From Brucella pecoris (lineage in GTDB: Bacteria; Pseudomonadota; Alphaproteobacteria; Rhizobiales; Rhizobiaceae): a stretch of 64,000 nt of DNA. Location: assembly GCF_006376675.1 (NCBI RefSeq), contig NZ_VEWK01000001.1, positions 310,001 to 374,000 on the forward strand, given 5' to 3'. Position numbers and translations under genes: made by a program. Below, piece after piece: positions 44,752 to 55,917 of the stretch. A model generated the notes under the pieces. That model saw only the letters and a program-made list of their open reading frames with translations. It did no database searches and had not been told where the DNA came from. Numbering within the stretch: the first letter of the stretch is position 1; every line of letters begins with the position of its first letter.

Positions 44752-45737
44752 CTGCTGTGCGCTTTCTGCTTTTCGAAATAATAAGCTAGGGTTCCGTAGA
44801 GGCCGCGTGGCGCAAACAGCACGACAGCAATCAACAAGGCACCGACCATTGTGAGCCAATGGAAAGGATTGGCTGCTGAGACCAGATCTTCGAACCACAT
44901 GAAGACAACCGTGCCGATTAGTCCGCCGAACAGCGACCCCGTGCCGCCGAGAACCAACATCACCAAAGCCTCCGCCGACATGGTGAAGCTGAGACTATCC
45001 AGTCCAACGACCTGCGTGGAAATCGCGTTCAGCGCGCCGCCGATACCGGCTACAGCCCCTGAAATAACATACATCCGAAGCTGTATGGATTGAACCGAAG
45101 CGCCCATCGCATGAATGCGGATCGGGTCTTCTTTCACACCTCGGCAAAGCATGCCGAAGGGTGAACGTACCACATAGCGTAGGAAGATGAAGGAAACGAG
45201 CAGTAGGATTACGGCATAAATGTAGACAGTGTGTCCGTAGAGATCGAACTCGAACATGCCGAAAATGGGATCGGGCGAAATGCCGCTTAGTCCATCGCTA
45301 CCACCGGTCCAGCCTGATGCTTTGTTGGCGGCTTCATGGAACAGATGGACAACGGCAATCGATAAAACAAGTTGTGCGAGGCCATGAGCGCGCAGGATGA
45401 CCATGCCGGAAATAAGCCCGGTAAGTGCGCCTGCAACAAGACCGATAAGCGTCATCAGGATCGGGTCGGTTATGCCGAAATGGGCGGCGGCGATACCGGC
45501 ACCGTAGGCGCCAGCGCCAAACAGCGCCGCATGACCGAGGGTCGCAATGCCGCAATAGCCCGTTACCAGATCGAGCGACAAGACGAGGAGAGCAATGGCA
45601 ATGATACGTGTCAGCAGTGCCAGATTGTCGGGGAACAGAACCCAACCGACGATACTGGCTGCAATAATGGCCGCAATGCCAATGAGTCCCGCATAGGAAT
45701 GACGGCTATGGGGAAGCGGGTGCGTCATGTCTGTCAT
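44748..45737 (-). CDS. Branched-chain-type ABC transporter permease, LivM family
   Basis: The protein is 329 aa with about nine to ten helices. SLDLVTGYCGIATLGHAALFGAGAY is the LivM signature; GVKEDPIRIHAMGASVQSIQL and GGTGSLFGGLIGTVVF are further family blocks. It overlaps livH by 4 bp at its start and livG by 4 bp at its end. Confidence 0.92.
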   Translation of the reverse strand: MTDMTHPLPHSRHSYAGLIGIAAIIAASIVGWVLFPDNLALLTRIIAIALLVLSLDLVTGYCGIATLGHAALFGAGAYGAGIAAAHFGITDPILMTLIGLVAGALTGLISGMVILRAHGLAQLVLSIAVVHLFHEAANKASGWTGGSDGLSGISPDPIFGMFEFDLYGHTVYIYAVILLLVSFIFLRYVVRSPFGMLCRGVKEDPIRIHAMGASVQSIQLRMYVISGAVAGIGGALNAISTQVVGLDSLSFTMSAEALVMLVLGGTGSLFGGLIGTVVFMWFEDLVSAANPFHWLTMVGALLIAVVLFAPRGLYGTLAYYFEKQKAHSR

Positions 45738-46603
45738 TTCCTGGCCAGCCTTCCTGCGAGACCGCGTGGGAACAGAGTCACAATGACTATCACCGCCAGA
45801 TAAAAGAAGAACTCGCCATATTCCGGTGCCAAATAGCGACCGGTTGTGTCGATTGCCCCGAGCAAGAGACAGGCGATCAGCGCACCCGGTATGGAGCCTG
45901 CACCACCGACGGAAACAACAACCAGAAATGTCACCATGTAGCGGAGAGCATAATAGGGCTCGACTGGCAGAAGTTCGGCACCGACAACGCCGCCGAAAGC
46001 TGCAAGTCCGATGGCAAGCGCAAAGCTAATCGCGTAAACAATTTCCGTTCGCACGCCGAGGGCTGCCGCCATGTTGGCATTGTCGACGGCAGCTCGCAGT
46101 TTCACGCCGAAAGCAGTGCGTTCAATGATGTACCAGAGGCCAAGAGCTACTGCGAAGCCACATCCGATTGCAAAGATGCGGTGTTTTGCAATGGCGCGGA
46201 ATCCGAGATCAACCGATCCACGCAACATTTCGGGCAAAGGAATGGTCTTCAGTGTCGGCCCGAATATATAATTGGTGAGACCGATGATGCAAAAAGTGAT
46301 GCCGATAGTCATCAGTACCTGTGTCAGTTCAGGCGCTCCATAAATGCGTCGATAGAGCAGTCTCTCTACGGGAACGGCGATTATCATCGTACCGACGACC
46401 GCGATAATGATTGCAAAGCCATAATTGAGGCCAAGCTGCTGGACGGCATAGGATGCGAAATAGCCGCCGATCATTGCAAATGCGCCATGAGCAAGATTGA
46501 TAACGCGCATCAAACCCATGGTGACCGAAAGGCCGACGGAAATGACGAAAAGCACCATGCCATAGGCGAGCGCATCGACAGCAATGCTGAGCACAGTCTG
46601 CAT
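45734..46603 (-). CDS. Branched-chain-type ABC transporter permease, LivH family
   Basis: The protein is 289 aa. GLSVTMGLMRVINLAHGAFAMIGGY is the LivH signature, and GGAGSIPGALIACLLLGAIDT is near the C-terminus; about eight helices are predicted. It forms the channel with LivM. It is separated from the binding-protein gene by 140 bp that carry a repeat copy and two hairpins. Confidence 0.92.
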   Translation of the reverse strand: MQTVLSIAVDALAYGMVLFVISVGLSVTMGLMRVINLAHGAFAMIGGYFASYAVQQLGLNYGFAIIIAVVGTMIIAVPVERLLYRRIYGAPELTQVLMTIGITFCIIGLTNYIFGPTLKTIPLPEMLRGSVDLGFRAIAKHRIFAIGCGFAVALGLWYIIERTAFGVKLRAAVDNANMAAALGVRTEIVYAISFALAIGLAAFGGVVGAELLPVEPYYALRYMVTFLVVVSVGGAGSIPGALIACLLLGAIDTTGRYLAPEYGEFFFYLAVIVIVTLFPRGLAGRLARK

Positions 46604-46614
46604 TGAGTGGTCCT

Positions 46615-46680
46615 GTTAGAGCACATCCCGAAGTGTGTGAAATGGTCTTCGGGATGAGCGTTAAAATAAGCAGTTGCTTG
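46615..46680 (+). repeat. Rhizobiales-type interspersed palindromic repeat, copy 2
   Basis: It begins AGAGCACATCCCGAAGTGTG and ends GAGCGTTAAAATAAGCAGTT, matching copy 1 at 41398-41495 read on the opposite strand. Its arms CATCCCGAAG (46624-46633) and CTTCGGGATG (46647-46656) pair perfectly. It sits between the binding-protein and permease genes of one operon, where it may act as an attenuator or mRNA stabiliser. Confidence 0.7.
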
Positions 46681-46692
46681 CGAGCTGTGTAT

Positions 46693-46721
46693 CGCCTTGT
46701 GTCATTTCGAGCATCAAGGCG
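46693..46721 (-). terminator. Small hairpin after the binding-protein gene
   Basis: CGCCTTG and CAAGGCG are 7-bp arms around 15 bases, 22 bp past the stop of the substrate-binding protein gene. It is weaker than the neighbouring repeat hairpin; no T-run. Confidence 0.35.
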
Positions 46722-46743
46722 CGTCCACTCTTGAATGTCGGGT

Positions 46744-47916
46744 TTATTGGACTTTTAGCCCGGGATCCCCCTGCTTCTCGAAGGTCTCGATTTCCTTGTT
46801 GTAATAGGTGCCGTCGTCAGCCTTTGCGACTTCGCGCAGATATATGTTCTGCGTCACGTGGCGGCTTTCGGGGTCAATGGATACGGGGCCGCGGGGACTA
46901 ACCCACTCCATACCTTTCACGGCCTCCACTGCCTTTTCAGCATCTTTTTTGCCGCCCGTTGCTTCGATCATTTTGTAGATGACATGCATGCCATCATAAG
47001 CGCCAACTGAAGGGAAGGACAATTCTACAGGATTACCGATCGCCTTTTGGGCTTCCTCGACGAACTTCTTGTTCTCGGGTGAGTCATGCGAGACCGCGTA
47101 GTGGAATGTCGTCAGTACCCCGAGTGCATTCTCTCCCAGTGCCGGAAGATCAGATTCCTGTGTCAGGTCGCCAGGAGCGAAAAGCTGGATGCCCGAACCC
47201 TTCAACCCGTTGTCGACATAGGACTTCATAAAGCCAAGCGTCGTTGGGCCGGATGGCAGAAAAGCAAAAACGCCTTGCGCGCCGGAGTCCTTGACGCGCT
47301 GCATGATCGGGCTGAAATCATTTGTGGCGAGCGGCATGCGAATAGCTTCAACTACTTCGCCGCCTGCTTCTGTAAACGCCGCTTTGAAAGCGTTTTCTGC
47401 GTCCACGCCTGGACCGTAATCGCTCACGACCGAGATGATTTTCTTGACACCTTTATCGAGCGCGACCTTTGCAATCGGGGTCGACGTCTGCCAAGTGGTA
47501 AACGATGTTCGCACCACATACGGACTCTTCGTCACAATGGAAGAAGTGGCGGCATTCATGACCACCATCGGCACATTGCCCTGCTTGAGAATGGGCGTAA
47601 CCGCCATGGCATCGGGAGTGAAGTAAAAGCCCGCGAGATATTGCACGCCTTCTTTGACCACGAGTTCCTGCGCAAGCGCCTTGGACTGCGCCGGATCGGC
47701 TTGAGGTACGTCACGATAAACAATCTCGACAGTGTCATCGCCGATCTTGTTGCCGTGCTCGGTCATGTAGGCGTCGATACCGGCCTTGAAGTTCTTACCC
47801 TGAAGGGCAAACGGACCCGAAAATGGACCGATGACACCGACCTTCACCACATCAGCATAAGCCGCTGATGTTGCGAGTGAAAAGACCGCAAGCGCGGTTA
47901 ATGCGATTTTCTTCAT
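46744..47916 (-). CDS. Branched-chain-type ABC substrate-binding protein (putative PcaM, protocatechuate)
   Basis: The protein is 390 aa; ATG 47916 follows AGGGAGGAGAAC. A signal peptide (MKKIALTALAVFSLATSAAYA) precedes a type I periplasmic fold: VKVGVIGPFSGPFALQGKNFKAG, then NAATSSIVTKSPYVVRTSFTTW. Many Peripla_BP_6 proteins of this shape bind aromatic acids rather than leucine. The gene heads the five-gene importer transcribed away from pcaB's 3' end, and a PcaQ-box-like site lies 119 bp upstream. This makes protocatechuate the best guess. Confidence 0.85.
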   Translation of the reverse strand: MKKIALTALAVFSLATSAAYADVVKVGVIGPFSGPFALQGKNFKAGIDAYMTEHGNKIGDDTVEIVYRDVPQADPAQSKALAQELVVKEGVQYLAGFYFTPDAMAVTPILKQGNVPMVVMNAATSSIVTKSPYVVRTSFTTWQTSTPIAKVALDKGVKKIISVVSDYGPGVDAENAFKAAFTEAGGEVVEAIRMPLATNDFSPIMQRVKDSGAQGVFAFLPSGPTTLGFMKSYVDNGLKGSGIQLFAPGDLTQESDLPALGENALGVLTTFHYAVSHDSPENKKFVEEAQKAIGNPVELSFPSVGAYDGMHVIYKMIEATGGKKDAEKAVEAVKGMEWVSPRGPVSIDPESRHVTQNIYLREVAKADDGTYYNKEIETFEKQGDPGLKVQ

Positions 47917-48034
47917 GTTCTCCTCCCTATCGCCCACCATTCCCGTGCGTAACCGTCTTGTCGCCACAGGGAATGTCCTGATTTCAGCATGCCTATCTAA
48001 TTGGTCATGTAAAATGAAAAATTCCTCATAAACG

Positions 48035-48050
48035 ATACTCAGATGGTTAT
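48035..48050 (-). promoter_or_regulatory. Candidate PcaQ box upstream of the aromatic-acid importer
   Basis: On the minus strand it reads ATAACC-ATCT-GAGTAT, the same 6-4-6 layout as the PcaQ consensus I recall (ATAACC-N4-GGTTAA) with one perfect half. It overlaps the last codon of pcaB and lies 119 bp before the binding-protein start. Compare the stronger site at 51756-51771. Confidence 0.55.
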
Positions 48051-49111
48051 ATGTCCGGGGCTTGTTCGGTTCCGATCCAGACGATTTTATCGATCAGAGT
48101 TAATGCTATGTTGAGAGCACTGCCGGTCGACGCCACGATTTGTGGCAGGATCATCCATTCGATCATCCAGGCCGCACCTGAGCGTTCCTGCTCGTGCACC
48201 ATTGTCTGATGCAGGCCACCCATTTGGGTAGCGTTGAAACGAGCAAGGCTGACCAGTATCTCTGCCGATACCGGATTTTGCTTGTGGGGCATGGCGGACG
48301 AGCCACCGCCGCCGGTCAAGGACAGTTCCGTGCCCAGCTCAGCCATCAGCGCGATATCCTGTCCGAATTTTCCAAGGGTACCTGTGACGAGCGAAGCTAG
48401 ATTGCCGAACTCAATGATGAAAGCGCGTTGGCTGTGCCATTGCGGACTATCGTGCAGCCCAAGTTTTTCCGCTAGCAGCGCACGCAGTGCCAGTGCTTGA
48501 TCATCGAATTTTTCAAGCGTTCCTGCTGCCCCTCCGAACTGCATAGGAAAGATGATGGCACTGAGTTTTGTCTCATAAGCGCCGAGTGGGCTTTTCCAGC
48601 TTGCGATCCGATCCGATACGGTTATCGGGATAGCCGGCTGCATACGCGTAAAACCAGTCAGCGGATTTGTTCCGAACGTTCGATCAAGCTGGTTGAAACA
48701 TTGTGTGAGTTGCTGAATTCGACCAGAGAGAATTGCGCTGGCGCGCTTCAGTCGCAAAATCAGGCTTGTATCAATGACATCCTGACTTGTTGCGCCGAAA
48801 TGTACGTATTCTCCGTGATTGTTGCCCACGGCTTTACGCAGTTCCTTCACCAAAGAAGGAACGATCACCCCATCACGCGCTGTCGCTTTTGCTAAATCGG
48901 ATAGATTGGGTTCAAACAATTCTACGGCTTGCTTGATTGCCCGTCCCGCGTCGACCGGTATGAGGCGCAAGTCGGCTTGCGCTTCAGCCAGAGCCGCTTC
49001 GAAGCGCAGCATCTCGGTAATATCGGCTGCCGCCGTGAACAGGCTCAGTATCTCTTCGTCATCGCCGAAAAGCTGCGCCAGAAATGGATGTTCGAAGACC
49101 GAGATGCTCAT
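48047..49111 (-). CDS. pcaB: 3-Carboxy-cis,cis-muconate cycloisomerase
   Basis: The protein is 354 aa, of the fumarase/aspartase superfamily. HFGATSQDVIDTSLILRL, and the signature GGGSSAMPHKQNPV with the mobile catalytic loop, are clear. It converts 3-carboxy-cis,cis-muconate to 4-carboxymuconolactone in the protocatechuate pathway. It is the last gene of pcaDCHGB, 3 bp after pcaG. The length matches Rhizobiales PcaB, which lack the longer C-terminal domain of Pseudomonas PcaB. Confidence 0.94.
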   Translation of the reverse strand: MSISVFEHPFLAQLFGDDEEILSLFTAAADITEMLRFEAALAEAQADLRLIPVDAGRAIKQAVELFEPNLSDLAKATARDGVIVPSLVKELRKAVGNNHGEYVHFGATSQDVIDTSLILRLKRASAILSGRIQQLTQCFNQLDRTFGTNPLTGFTRMQPAIPITVSDRIASWKSPLGAYETKLSAIIFPMQFGGAAGTLEKFDDQALALRALLAEKLGLHDSPQWHSQRAFIIEFGNLASLVTGTLGKFGQDIALMAELGTELSLTGGGGSSAMPHKQNPVSAEILVSLARFNATQMGGLHQTMVHEQERSGAAWMIEWMILPQIVASTGSALNIALTLIDKIVWIGTEQAPDI

Positions 49112-49114
49112 GCT

Positions 49115-49732
49115 TCAAATATCGAAAAAGACAGTTTCTTTCTCGCCCTGCAAGTGAATGTCGAAATGATAGACGTTACCGTCGCGCTGACCAATCAGGG
49201 TTTGCGCCCGGCTGCGATGTTCGATGCGAGCAAGGATAGGATCCTCAGCATTGGCGTCGGCTTCGTCGGAAAAATACATCCGTGTCTGCAAACCAAGGTT
49301 AATGCCGCGAGCCACGATCCACAAGGTGACGTGTGGCGCCATGAGGCGACCGTTCTTGAAAGGAACGCGGCCAGGCTTGATCGTCTCGAAAGTAAATTCG
49401 CCTGTATCCATATGGCTCGGGCAACGGCCCCAACCACGAAAACCAGAGTCGGCCTTCCCCGCAGTTTCGGAAGGGCTGTTATAGAGGCCTTTCGCATCCG
49501 CTTGCCATATTTCGACAAGCGCATCGCGGAGTGGCGCGCCCATGCCATCAATCACATGGCCCTTGATAGTGATGCGCTCGCCAGCGGCCTTCTCATCATA
49601 GAGAGGACCGGAGCCGAGATCCCGCTCAAAGACACCGTTGATGCCGACAAAATTGGGAGTCAGTCCGATATGGACGTATGGCCCAGCTGTCTGGGAGGCG
49701 GTTTCTTTCAGATAGCCGAGGGATTGCACCAT
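49115..49732 (-). CDS. pcaG: Protocatechuate 3,4-dioxygenase alpha subunit
   Basis: The protein is 205 aa. ATG 49732 begins one base after the pcaH stop and matches the family N-terminus (LGYLKETASQTAGPYVHIG). IDGMGAPLRDALVEIWQADA and RMYFSDEADAN are intradiol dioxygenase blocks; the alpha subunit lacks the full iron-ligand set. It assembles with PcaH to cleave protocatechuate between its hydroxyls. Confidence 0.95.
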   Translation of the reverse strand: MVQSLGYLKETASQTAGPYVHIGLTPNFVGINGVFERDLGSGPLYDEKAAGERITIKGHVIDGMGAPLRDALVEIWQADAKGLYNSPSETAGKADSGFRGWGRCPSHMDTGEFTFETIKPGRVPFKNGRLMAPHVTLWIVARGINLGLQTRMYFSDEADANAEDPILARIEHRSRAQTLIGQRDGNVYHFDIHLQGEKETVFFDI

Positions 49733-49733
49733 G

Positions 49734-50474
49734 TCAGTTACCCTCCGGGCGATTTTCAAAGAAGGTCGAACGACGCCCGCGCAACACGATGTCGAACTTG
49801 TAAGCGAGCATGTCCATCGGCAAGTTGGCATTCATATCCAATGGCGCGACCAGCCGCTCGACAGCCGATTTATCCGGAATGGTTTTGACGATCGGGCAAA
49901 TCCAGATCAGCGGGTCGCCCTCGAAATACATCTGGGTGATAAGGCGCTGTGCAAAGCCATGACCGAACACAGAGAAATGGATGTGAGCCGGTCGCCAGTC
50001 GTTCACACCATTCGGCCAGGGATATGGGCCGGGCTTTATGGTCTTGAACCAGTAGTAGCCGTTCTCATCTGTGATCGTGCGACCGACGCCGCCGAAGTTG
50101 GGATCGATAGCTGCGAGATAGGTTTCCTTCTTGTGGCGATAACGCCCGCCTGCATTGGCCTGCCAGAATTCAAGTAATGCGCCTGGAACGGGGTGGTCGC
50201 TTTCGTCCAGTACACGACCATGCACCAGAATGCGCGGACCAATCGGCATTTCGCCGGGGCGCGCATAATTGAGGATGAGGTCGTTATCCAGTTCATGCAG
50301 CATATTGTGACCGAATACTGGGCCAGTAATTTCGCTTTTGGTGCCTTCAAGCGAAAGCAGCGCGCGAGTAGGCGAGCGAAGTACAGATGTCTTGTACCAC
50401 GGTGTGTAGGCCGGCGGATGTATGGATAGATCACGAGCGAAGAATGGAGTTGTCTCCGGCAGACTATTCTTCAT
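49734..50474 (-). CDS. pcaH: Protocatechuate 3,4-dioxygenase beta subunit
   Basis: The protein is 246 aa. The Fe(III) ligands are visible: the tyrosines in GGRYRHK and NGYYWFKT, and the two histidines in [31 protein letters not shown] is the intradiol signature. It catalyses ring opening of protocatechuate to 3-carboxy-cis,cis-muconate. The start overlaps the pcaC stop by 4 bp. Confidence 0.96.
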   Translation of the reverse strand: MKNSLPETTPFFARDLSIHPPAYTPWYKTSVLRSPTRALLSLEGTKSEITGPVFGHNMLHELDNDLILNYARPGEMPIGPRILVHGRVLDESDHPVPGALLEFWQANAGGRYRHKKETYLAAIDPNFGGVGRTITDENGYYWFKTIKPGPYPWPNGVNDWRPAHIHFSVFGHGFAQRLITQMYFEGDPLIWICPIVKTIPDKSAVERLVAPLDMNANLPMDMLAYKFDIVLRGRRSTFFENRPEGN

Positions 50475-50878
50475 TTTTCAGTTTCCTCCACTTCCATCTG
50501 CGCGTAAGTCTGCTTGGCGATCTTAAATGCGTGGTTCGATGCTGGGACTCCCGCATAGATGGCAACATGCATCAACGCTTCGCAGATGTCCTCTTTCGTC
50601 GCACCTGTATTTTTAGTGGCGCGTATATGCATGGCAACTTCGTCGTCTTGTCCCAGCGCGGCGAGAAGCGCAATCGTGATGATGGAACGCTCGCGTTTGG
50701 TCCAACCGGGCCGCGACCAGACAGTTCCCCAAGCCGCTTCTGTTATCAACTCCTGAAAAGGCGCATCAAGCTCGGTTGCGCTGTTCGAAGCGCGGTCCAC
50801 ATGTGTATCGCCCAGAACCGAACGGCGCACATTCATGCCAATCTTATAGCGTTCCGACTGCGCGGCACTATCAGTCAT
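50471..50878 (-). CDS. pcaC: 4-Carboxymuconolactone decarboxylase
   Basis: The protein is 135 aa of the CMD family: [40 protein letters not shown] and [19 protein letters not shown]. It decarboxylates 4-carboxymuconolactone to beta-ketoadipate enol-lactone. It stands 2 bp after pcaD as a separate gene, not the pcaL fusion found in some actinobacteria. Confidence 0.96.
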   Translation of the reverse strand: MTDSAAQSERYKIGMNVRRSVLGDTHVDRASNSATELDAPFQELITEAAWGTVWSRPGWTKRERSIITIALLAALGQDDEVAMHIRATKNTGATKEDICEALMHVAIYAGVPASNHAFKIAKQTYAQMEVEETEK

Positions 50879-50880
50879 GG

Positions 50881-51684
50881 TTATTCTCCATGCTCAAATC
50901 TGTTTGAAAGAAAATTACGCAACAGCGCGACATAGGCATCAGGCTGTTCAACGCAAGGGATATGGCCGCTAGCTGCAATTTCTGAGAAATCGGCTCCCGG
51001 AATAAGATTTGCTAACTCGCGCACAAGAGTAGGTGGCGTGGAACCGTCCTGATCACCGACGAGGCAAAATACGGGTACCGAAATTTTATTAGCCGCTTCG
51101 GTGAAATCAGCGTCCCGTAGTGCGGCGCACGTTGCGACGTAGCCGTCGACCGGTTGGCGAACAAACATATTGCAATAGGCCTGGTAGGCCGGATTATCGG
51201 GTCGCCGATAGTCCGGGGTAAACCAGCGGGGCATCGTGGCGTCAAGGATATTTGCGAGACCATCCTGTCGAACCGCGTTGATACGAGCATTCCACATCTC
51301 TGCTGTGCCGATTTTGTGTGCGGTATTGGAAAGGATGAGTCCCGCGACCAGATCGGGTCGCGATGCATAAACGCCTTGCGCAATCAGACCGCCTACGGAA
51401 AGACCACAGATGACCGCCTGCTTTATCGATAGTTTGTCGAGCAGAGCTATGAGATCTGAGGCAAGCAATTCTATCGTGTATGGGGTGGCTCCGACATCCG
51501 AAAGACCGTGACCGCGCTTGTCATAAACAAGCGTCGATACGTCACTTTGCAGGCGCTTGCGAACTTCATTCCATATACGGAAATCAGTTCCGAGCGAATT
51601 GATGAAAACGAGAACAGGCTTTTCTTCCGTTGATTGTCGAAAATCATAGTGAATGACGATGTCATTTACAGACGTGAACTGCAC
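50881..51684 (-). CDS. pcaD: 3-Oxoadipate enol-lactonase
   Basis: The protein is 267 aa, an alpha/beta hydrolase. The nucleophile is Ser96 in ICGLSVGGL; the oxyanion region is FINSLGTDFRIW, and the C-terminal His is in ASGHIPCVEQP. It hydrolyses the enol-lactone to beta-ketoadipate. It is the first gene of pcaDCHGB, and its promoter is shared with the divergent pcaQ gene. Confidence 0.94.
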   Translation of the reverse strand: MQFTSVNDIVIHYDFRQSTEEKPVLVFINSLGTDFRIWNEVRKRLQSDVSTLVYDKRGHGLSDVGATPYTIELLASDLIALLDKLSIKQAVICGLSVGGLIAQGVYASRPDLVAGLILSNTAHKIGTAEMWNARINAVRQDGLANILDATMPRWFTPDYRRPDNPAYQAYCNMFVRQPVDGYVATCAALRDADFTEAANKISVPVFCLVGDQDGSTPPTLVRELANLIPGADFSEIAASGHIPCVEQPDAYVALLRNFLSNRFEHGE

Positions 51685-51755
51685 GGCTTTCTCCTCTCGT
51701 GCCGCACTGTCGTGCTTTAAACTGGTTAAGTAAAATGATATTATTGACCAAAACC

Positions 51756-51771
51756 ATAACTACAGGGTTAT
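51756..51771. promoter_or_regulatory. PcaQ box between pcaD and pcaQ
   Basis: ATAACT-ACAG-GGTTAT agrees closely with the PcaQ site ATAACC-N4-GGTTAA reported for Agrobacterium and Sinorhizobium. It lies 72 bp upstream of pcaD, an activating position, and only 6 bp before the pcaQ start, which suggests autorepression. Confidence 0.8.
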
Positions 51772-51777
51772 TAATAA

Positions 51778-52692
51778 GTGATCGGGAACAGGATCAAGTT
51801 TCGTCATCTGCATACGTTCGTCGAGGTTGCGCGACAGAAGAGTGTTGTAAAAGCCTCGGAAGTTTTGAGCATCAGCCAGCCGGCAGTTACCAAAACAATG
51901 CGTGAGCTGGAGGAGATACTAGGCGTTCCGGTGGTAGAGCGTGACGGTCGCGGCATCCGGATAACGCGATTTGGTGAAGTGTTCCTTCGCCACGCAGGGA
52001 CAGCTTTGACGGCCTTGCGTCAGGGACTGGATTCTGTGTCGCAGGAGTTGGATGGATCAGGGCCACCTATTCGCATAGGAGCGTTGCCGACAGTCTCAAC
52101 CCGTATCATGCCGAAAGCTATGAGCCTGTTCCTTGCGGAAAGAACGTCCAGTCGCGTCAAAATCGTTACGGGAGAGAATGCCGTACTTCTGGAACAGTTG
52201 CGGGTTGGGGATCTTGATCTGGTTGTCGGGCGGCTTGCCGCGCCGGAAAAGATGACAGGGTTTTCATTCGAACATCTTTATTCAGAGCAGGTTCGGTTTC
52301 TGGTGCGGACTGGGCATCCTTTGACAGACGGACGCGCCGTCTTCGAGAATCTGGCCGACTATCCGGTGCTGATGCCGACACGCAATTCAATCATTCGCCC
52401 CTTTGTGGAGCGTTTGCTAATAACCAACGGCATAGGTGCCTTGCCTATCCAGATTGAGACCGTATCGGATGCTTTCGGACGTGCTTTTGTCCGTGACAGT
52501 GACGCGGTGTGGATTATTTCAGAAGGCGTTGCGGCCAGAGATGTCTTGGAAGGCAAACTTGTTGCGCTGCCTATCGATACAAGTGAGACGAAAGGCCCGG
52601 TGGGGCTAACAATGCGCACGGACATGGTGGAGACAGCCGCGATGCAAATTCTAATCCAGACATTGCGAGAAGCTGCCGGTTTGAAGTCATAG
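51778..52692 (+). CDS. pcaQ: LysR-type regulator PcaQ
   Basis: The protein is 304 aa, starting at GTG 51778. The N-terminus IKFRHLHTFVEVARQKSVVKASEVL contains the LysR helix-turn-helix (SISQPAVTKTMRELEEILG) and matches Agrobacterium PcaQ from memory, including KIVTGENAVLLEQLRVGDLDLVVGRLAAP. PcaQ activates the pca operon with beta-carboxymuconate or a related lactone as inducer. The start has little ribosome-binding site, as the PcaQ box lies immediately before it. Confidence 0.94.
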   Translation: MIGNRIKFRHLHTFVEVARQKSVVKASEVLSISQPAVTKTMRELEEILGVPVVERDGRGIRITRFGEVFLRHAGTALTALRQGLDSVSQELDGSGPPIRIGALPTVSTRIMPKAMSLFLAERTSSRVKIVTGENAVLLEQLRVGDLDLVVGRLAAPEKMTGFSFEHLYSEQVRFLVRTGHPLTDGRAVFENLADYPVLMPTRNSIIRPFVERLLITNGIGALPIQIETVSDAFGRAFVRDSDAVWIISEGVAARDVLEGKLVALPIDTSETKGPVGLTMRTDMVETAAMQILIQTLREAAGLKS

Positions 52693-52699
52693 AAAACAA

Positions 52700-52735
52700 C
52701 ACGGCCAGTCACCCGAAAAAAGATGACTGACCGTG
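52700..52735 (+). terminator. Hairpin after pcaQ
   Basis: CACGG-C-CAGTCA pairs with TGACTG-A-CCGTG (one mismatch) around 12 bases. It begins 7 bp after the pcaQ stop. No T-run follows. Confidence 0.55.
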
Positions 52736-52900
52736 CTAGGAGCGAGAAGTTCTGGCCGGAACTTCACGCCGGGGGTCTCACGATGAATAGAATTATACAT
52801 CATTTCTAAAATAAGGCATCAATTTTGTGCGATGTAGTAAAAATAGTAATGGTTGCCTCCCATTAATATTAGTAATTACTTAATTGAAGGTACTTGCTTG

Positions 52901-55092
<2,192 letters not shown>

Positions 55093-55116
55093 ATTGGATT
55101 TTTCATTCTCGGCAGT

Positions 55117-55872
55117 TCATCTCAGCAGACTGCGCAATTCTGATTGGATCTGCAGCATGACAGGTAGGAAGCGCCTGACAAGATCGCTTGTTTCAACATG
55201 GGCCGCCGGGGCCCCGATGTTGAGCGCTGCGACAATGGTGCCGCGATGATTAAAGACAGGAACAGCGATGGAGCGTAATCCAAGCTCCAGTTCCTGATCG
55301 TTGATTGCATAACCCTGTCCGCGAATAAGAGACAGCTCAGTCATCACCAGGCCAATTTCCGTTTTCGTAAACGGCGTCAATTTTTGTCGTTCAGTGCGTT
55401 CGAGAAGAGCCTGTGCTTCGTGTTCGTGGAGCCAGGCCAGAAGTACACGGCCCATTGAAGCACAGTATGCCGGAAGCCTGCTGCCAGCCATCAGATTGAT
55501 GGACATCACGCGCATTTGCGAGGCGCGTGCGATGTAAACAATTTCCGTTCCATCAAGAACAGATGCCGACGCACTCTCGCCGACTATATCGGCGAGCCGA
55601 TCCAGATGCGGCTGGATGATCGTGGGCAATGGTGTCGAAGAGAGGTATGCATGTCCAAGCCGTAGGATTCTGGGTAGGAGCATAAAAAACTTCCCATCAT
55701 ATTCGGCATAGCCGAGTTCGGCGAGTGTCAGCAGGCATCGTCGTGCCGTCGCGCGATCAAGGCCCGTGATCTTTGAAACGTCAGCTATTGAAAGACGTGG
55801 CTGGTCTTCACCGAATGCTTCAATGACCCTCAGGCCTTTGGCAAAGCCTCCAATGAAATCTGTTTCACGCAT
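55117..55872 (-). CDS. pcaR: IclR-family regulator of the pca genes (PcaR/PcaU type)
   Basis: The protein is 251 aa; ATG 55872 follows GAGGAGAATCTC. The N-terminal winged helix reads LSIADVSKITGLDRATARRCLLTL and starts ETDFIGGFAKGLRVIEAFG, the PcaR/PobR/PcaU subgroup pattern. The IclR effector domain follows (YCASMGRVLLAWL, QGYAINDQELELGLRSIAVP). It is divergent from pcaIJF and should activate it in response to beta-ketoadipate. Confidence 0.92.
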   Translation of the reverse strand: MRETDFIGGFAKGLRVIEAFGEDQPRLSIADVSKITGLDRATARRCLLTLAELGYAEYDGKFFMLLPRILRLGHAYLSSTPLPTIIQPHLDRLADIVGESASASVLDGTEIVYIARASQMRVMSINLMAGSRLPAYCASMGRVLLAWLHEHEAQALLERTERQKLTPFTKTEIGLVMTELSLIRGQGYAINDQELELGLRSIAVPVFNHRGTIVAALNIGAPAAHVETSDLVRRFLPVMLQIQSELRSLLR

Positions 55873-55902
55873 GAGATTCTCCTCACTGTACAATGCAGTT
55901 TT

Positions 55903-55917
55903 GTGCGATATATGAAC
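55903..55917. promoter_or_regulatory. Candidate PcaR box
   Basis: GTGCGAT-ATAT-GAAC keeps both outer arms of the Pseudomonas PcaR/PcaU site (reverse complement GTGCGAT-TATC-GAAC, from memory). It lies between pcaR and pcaI, 31 bp from the pcaR start. Confidence 0.55.
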
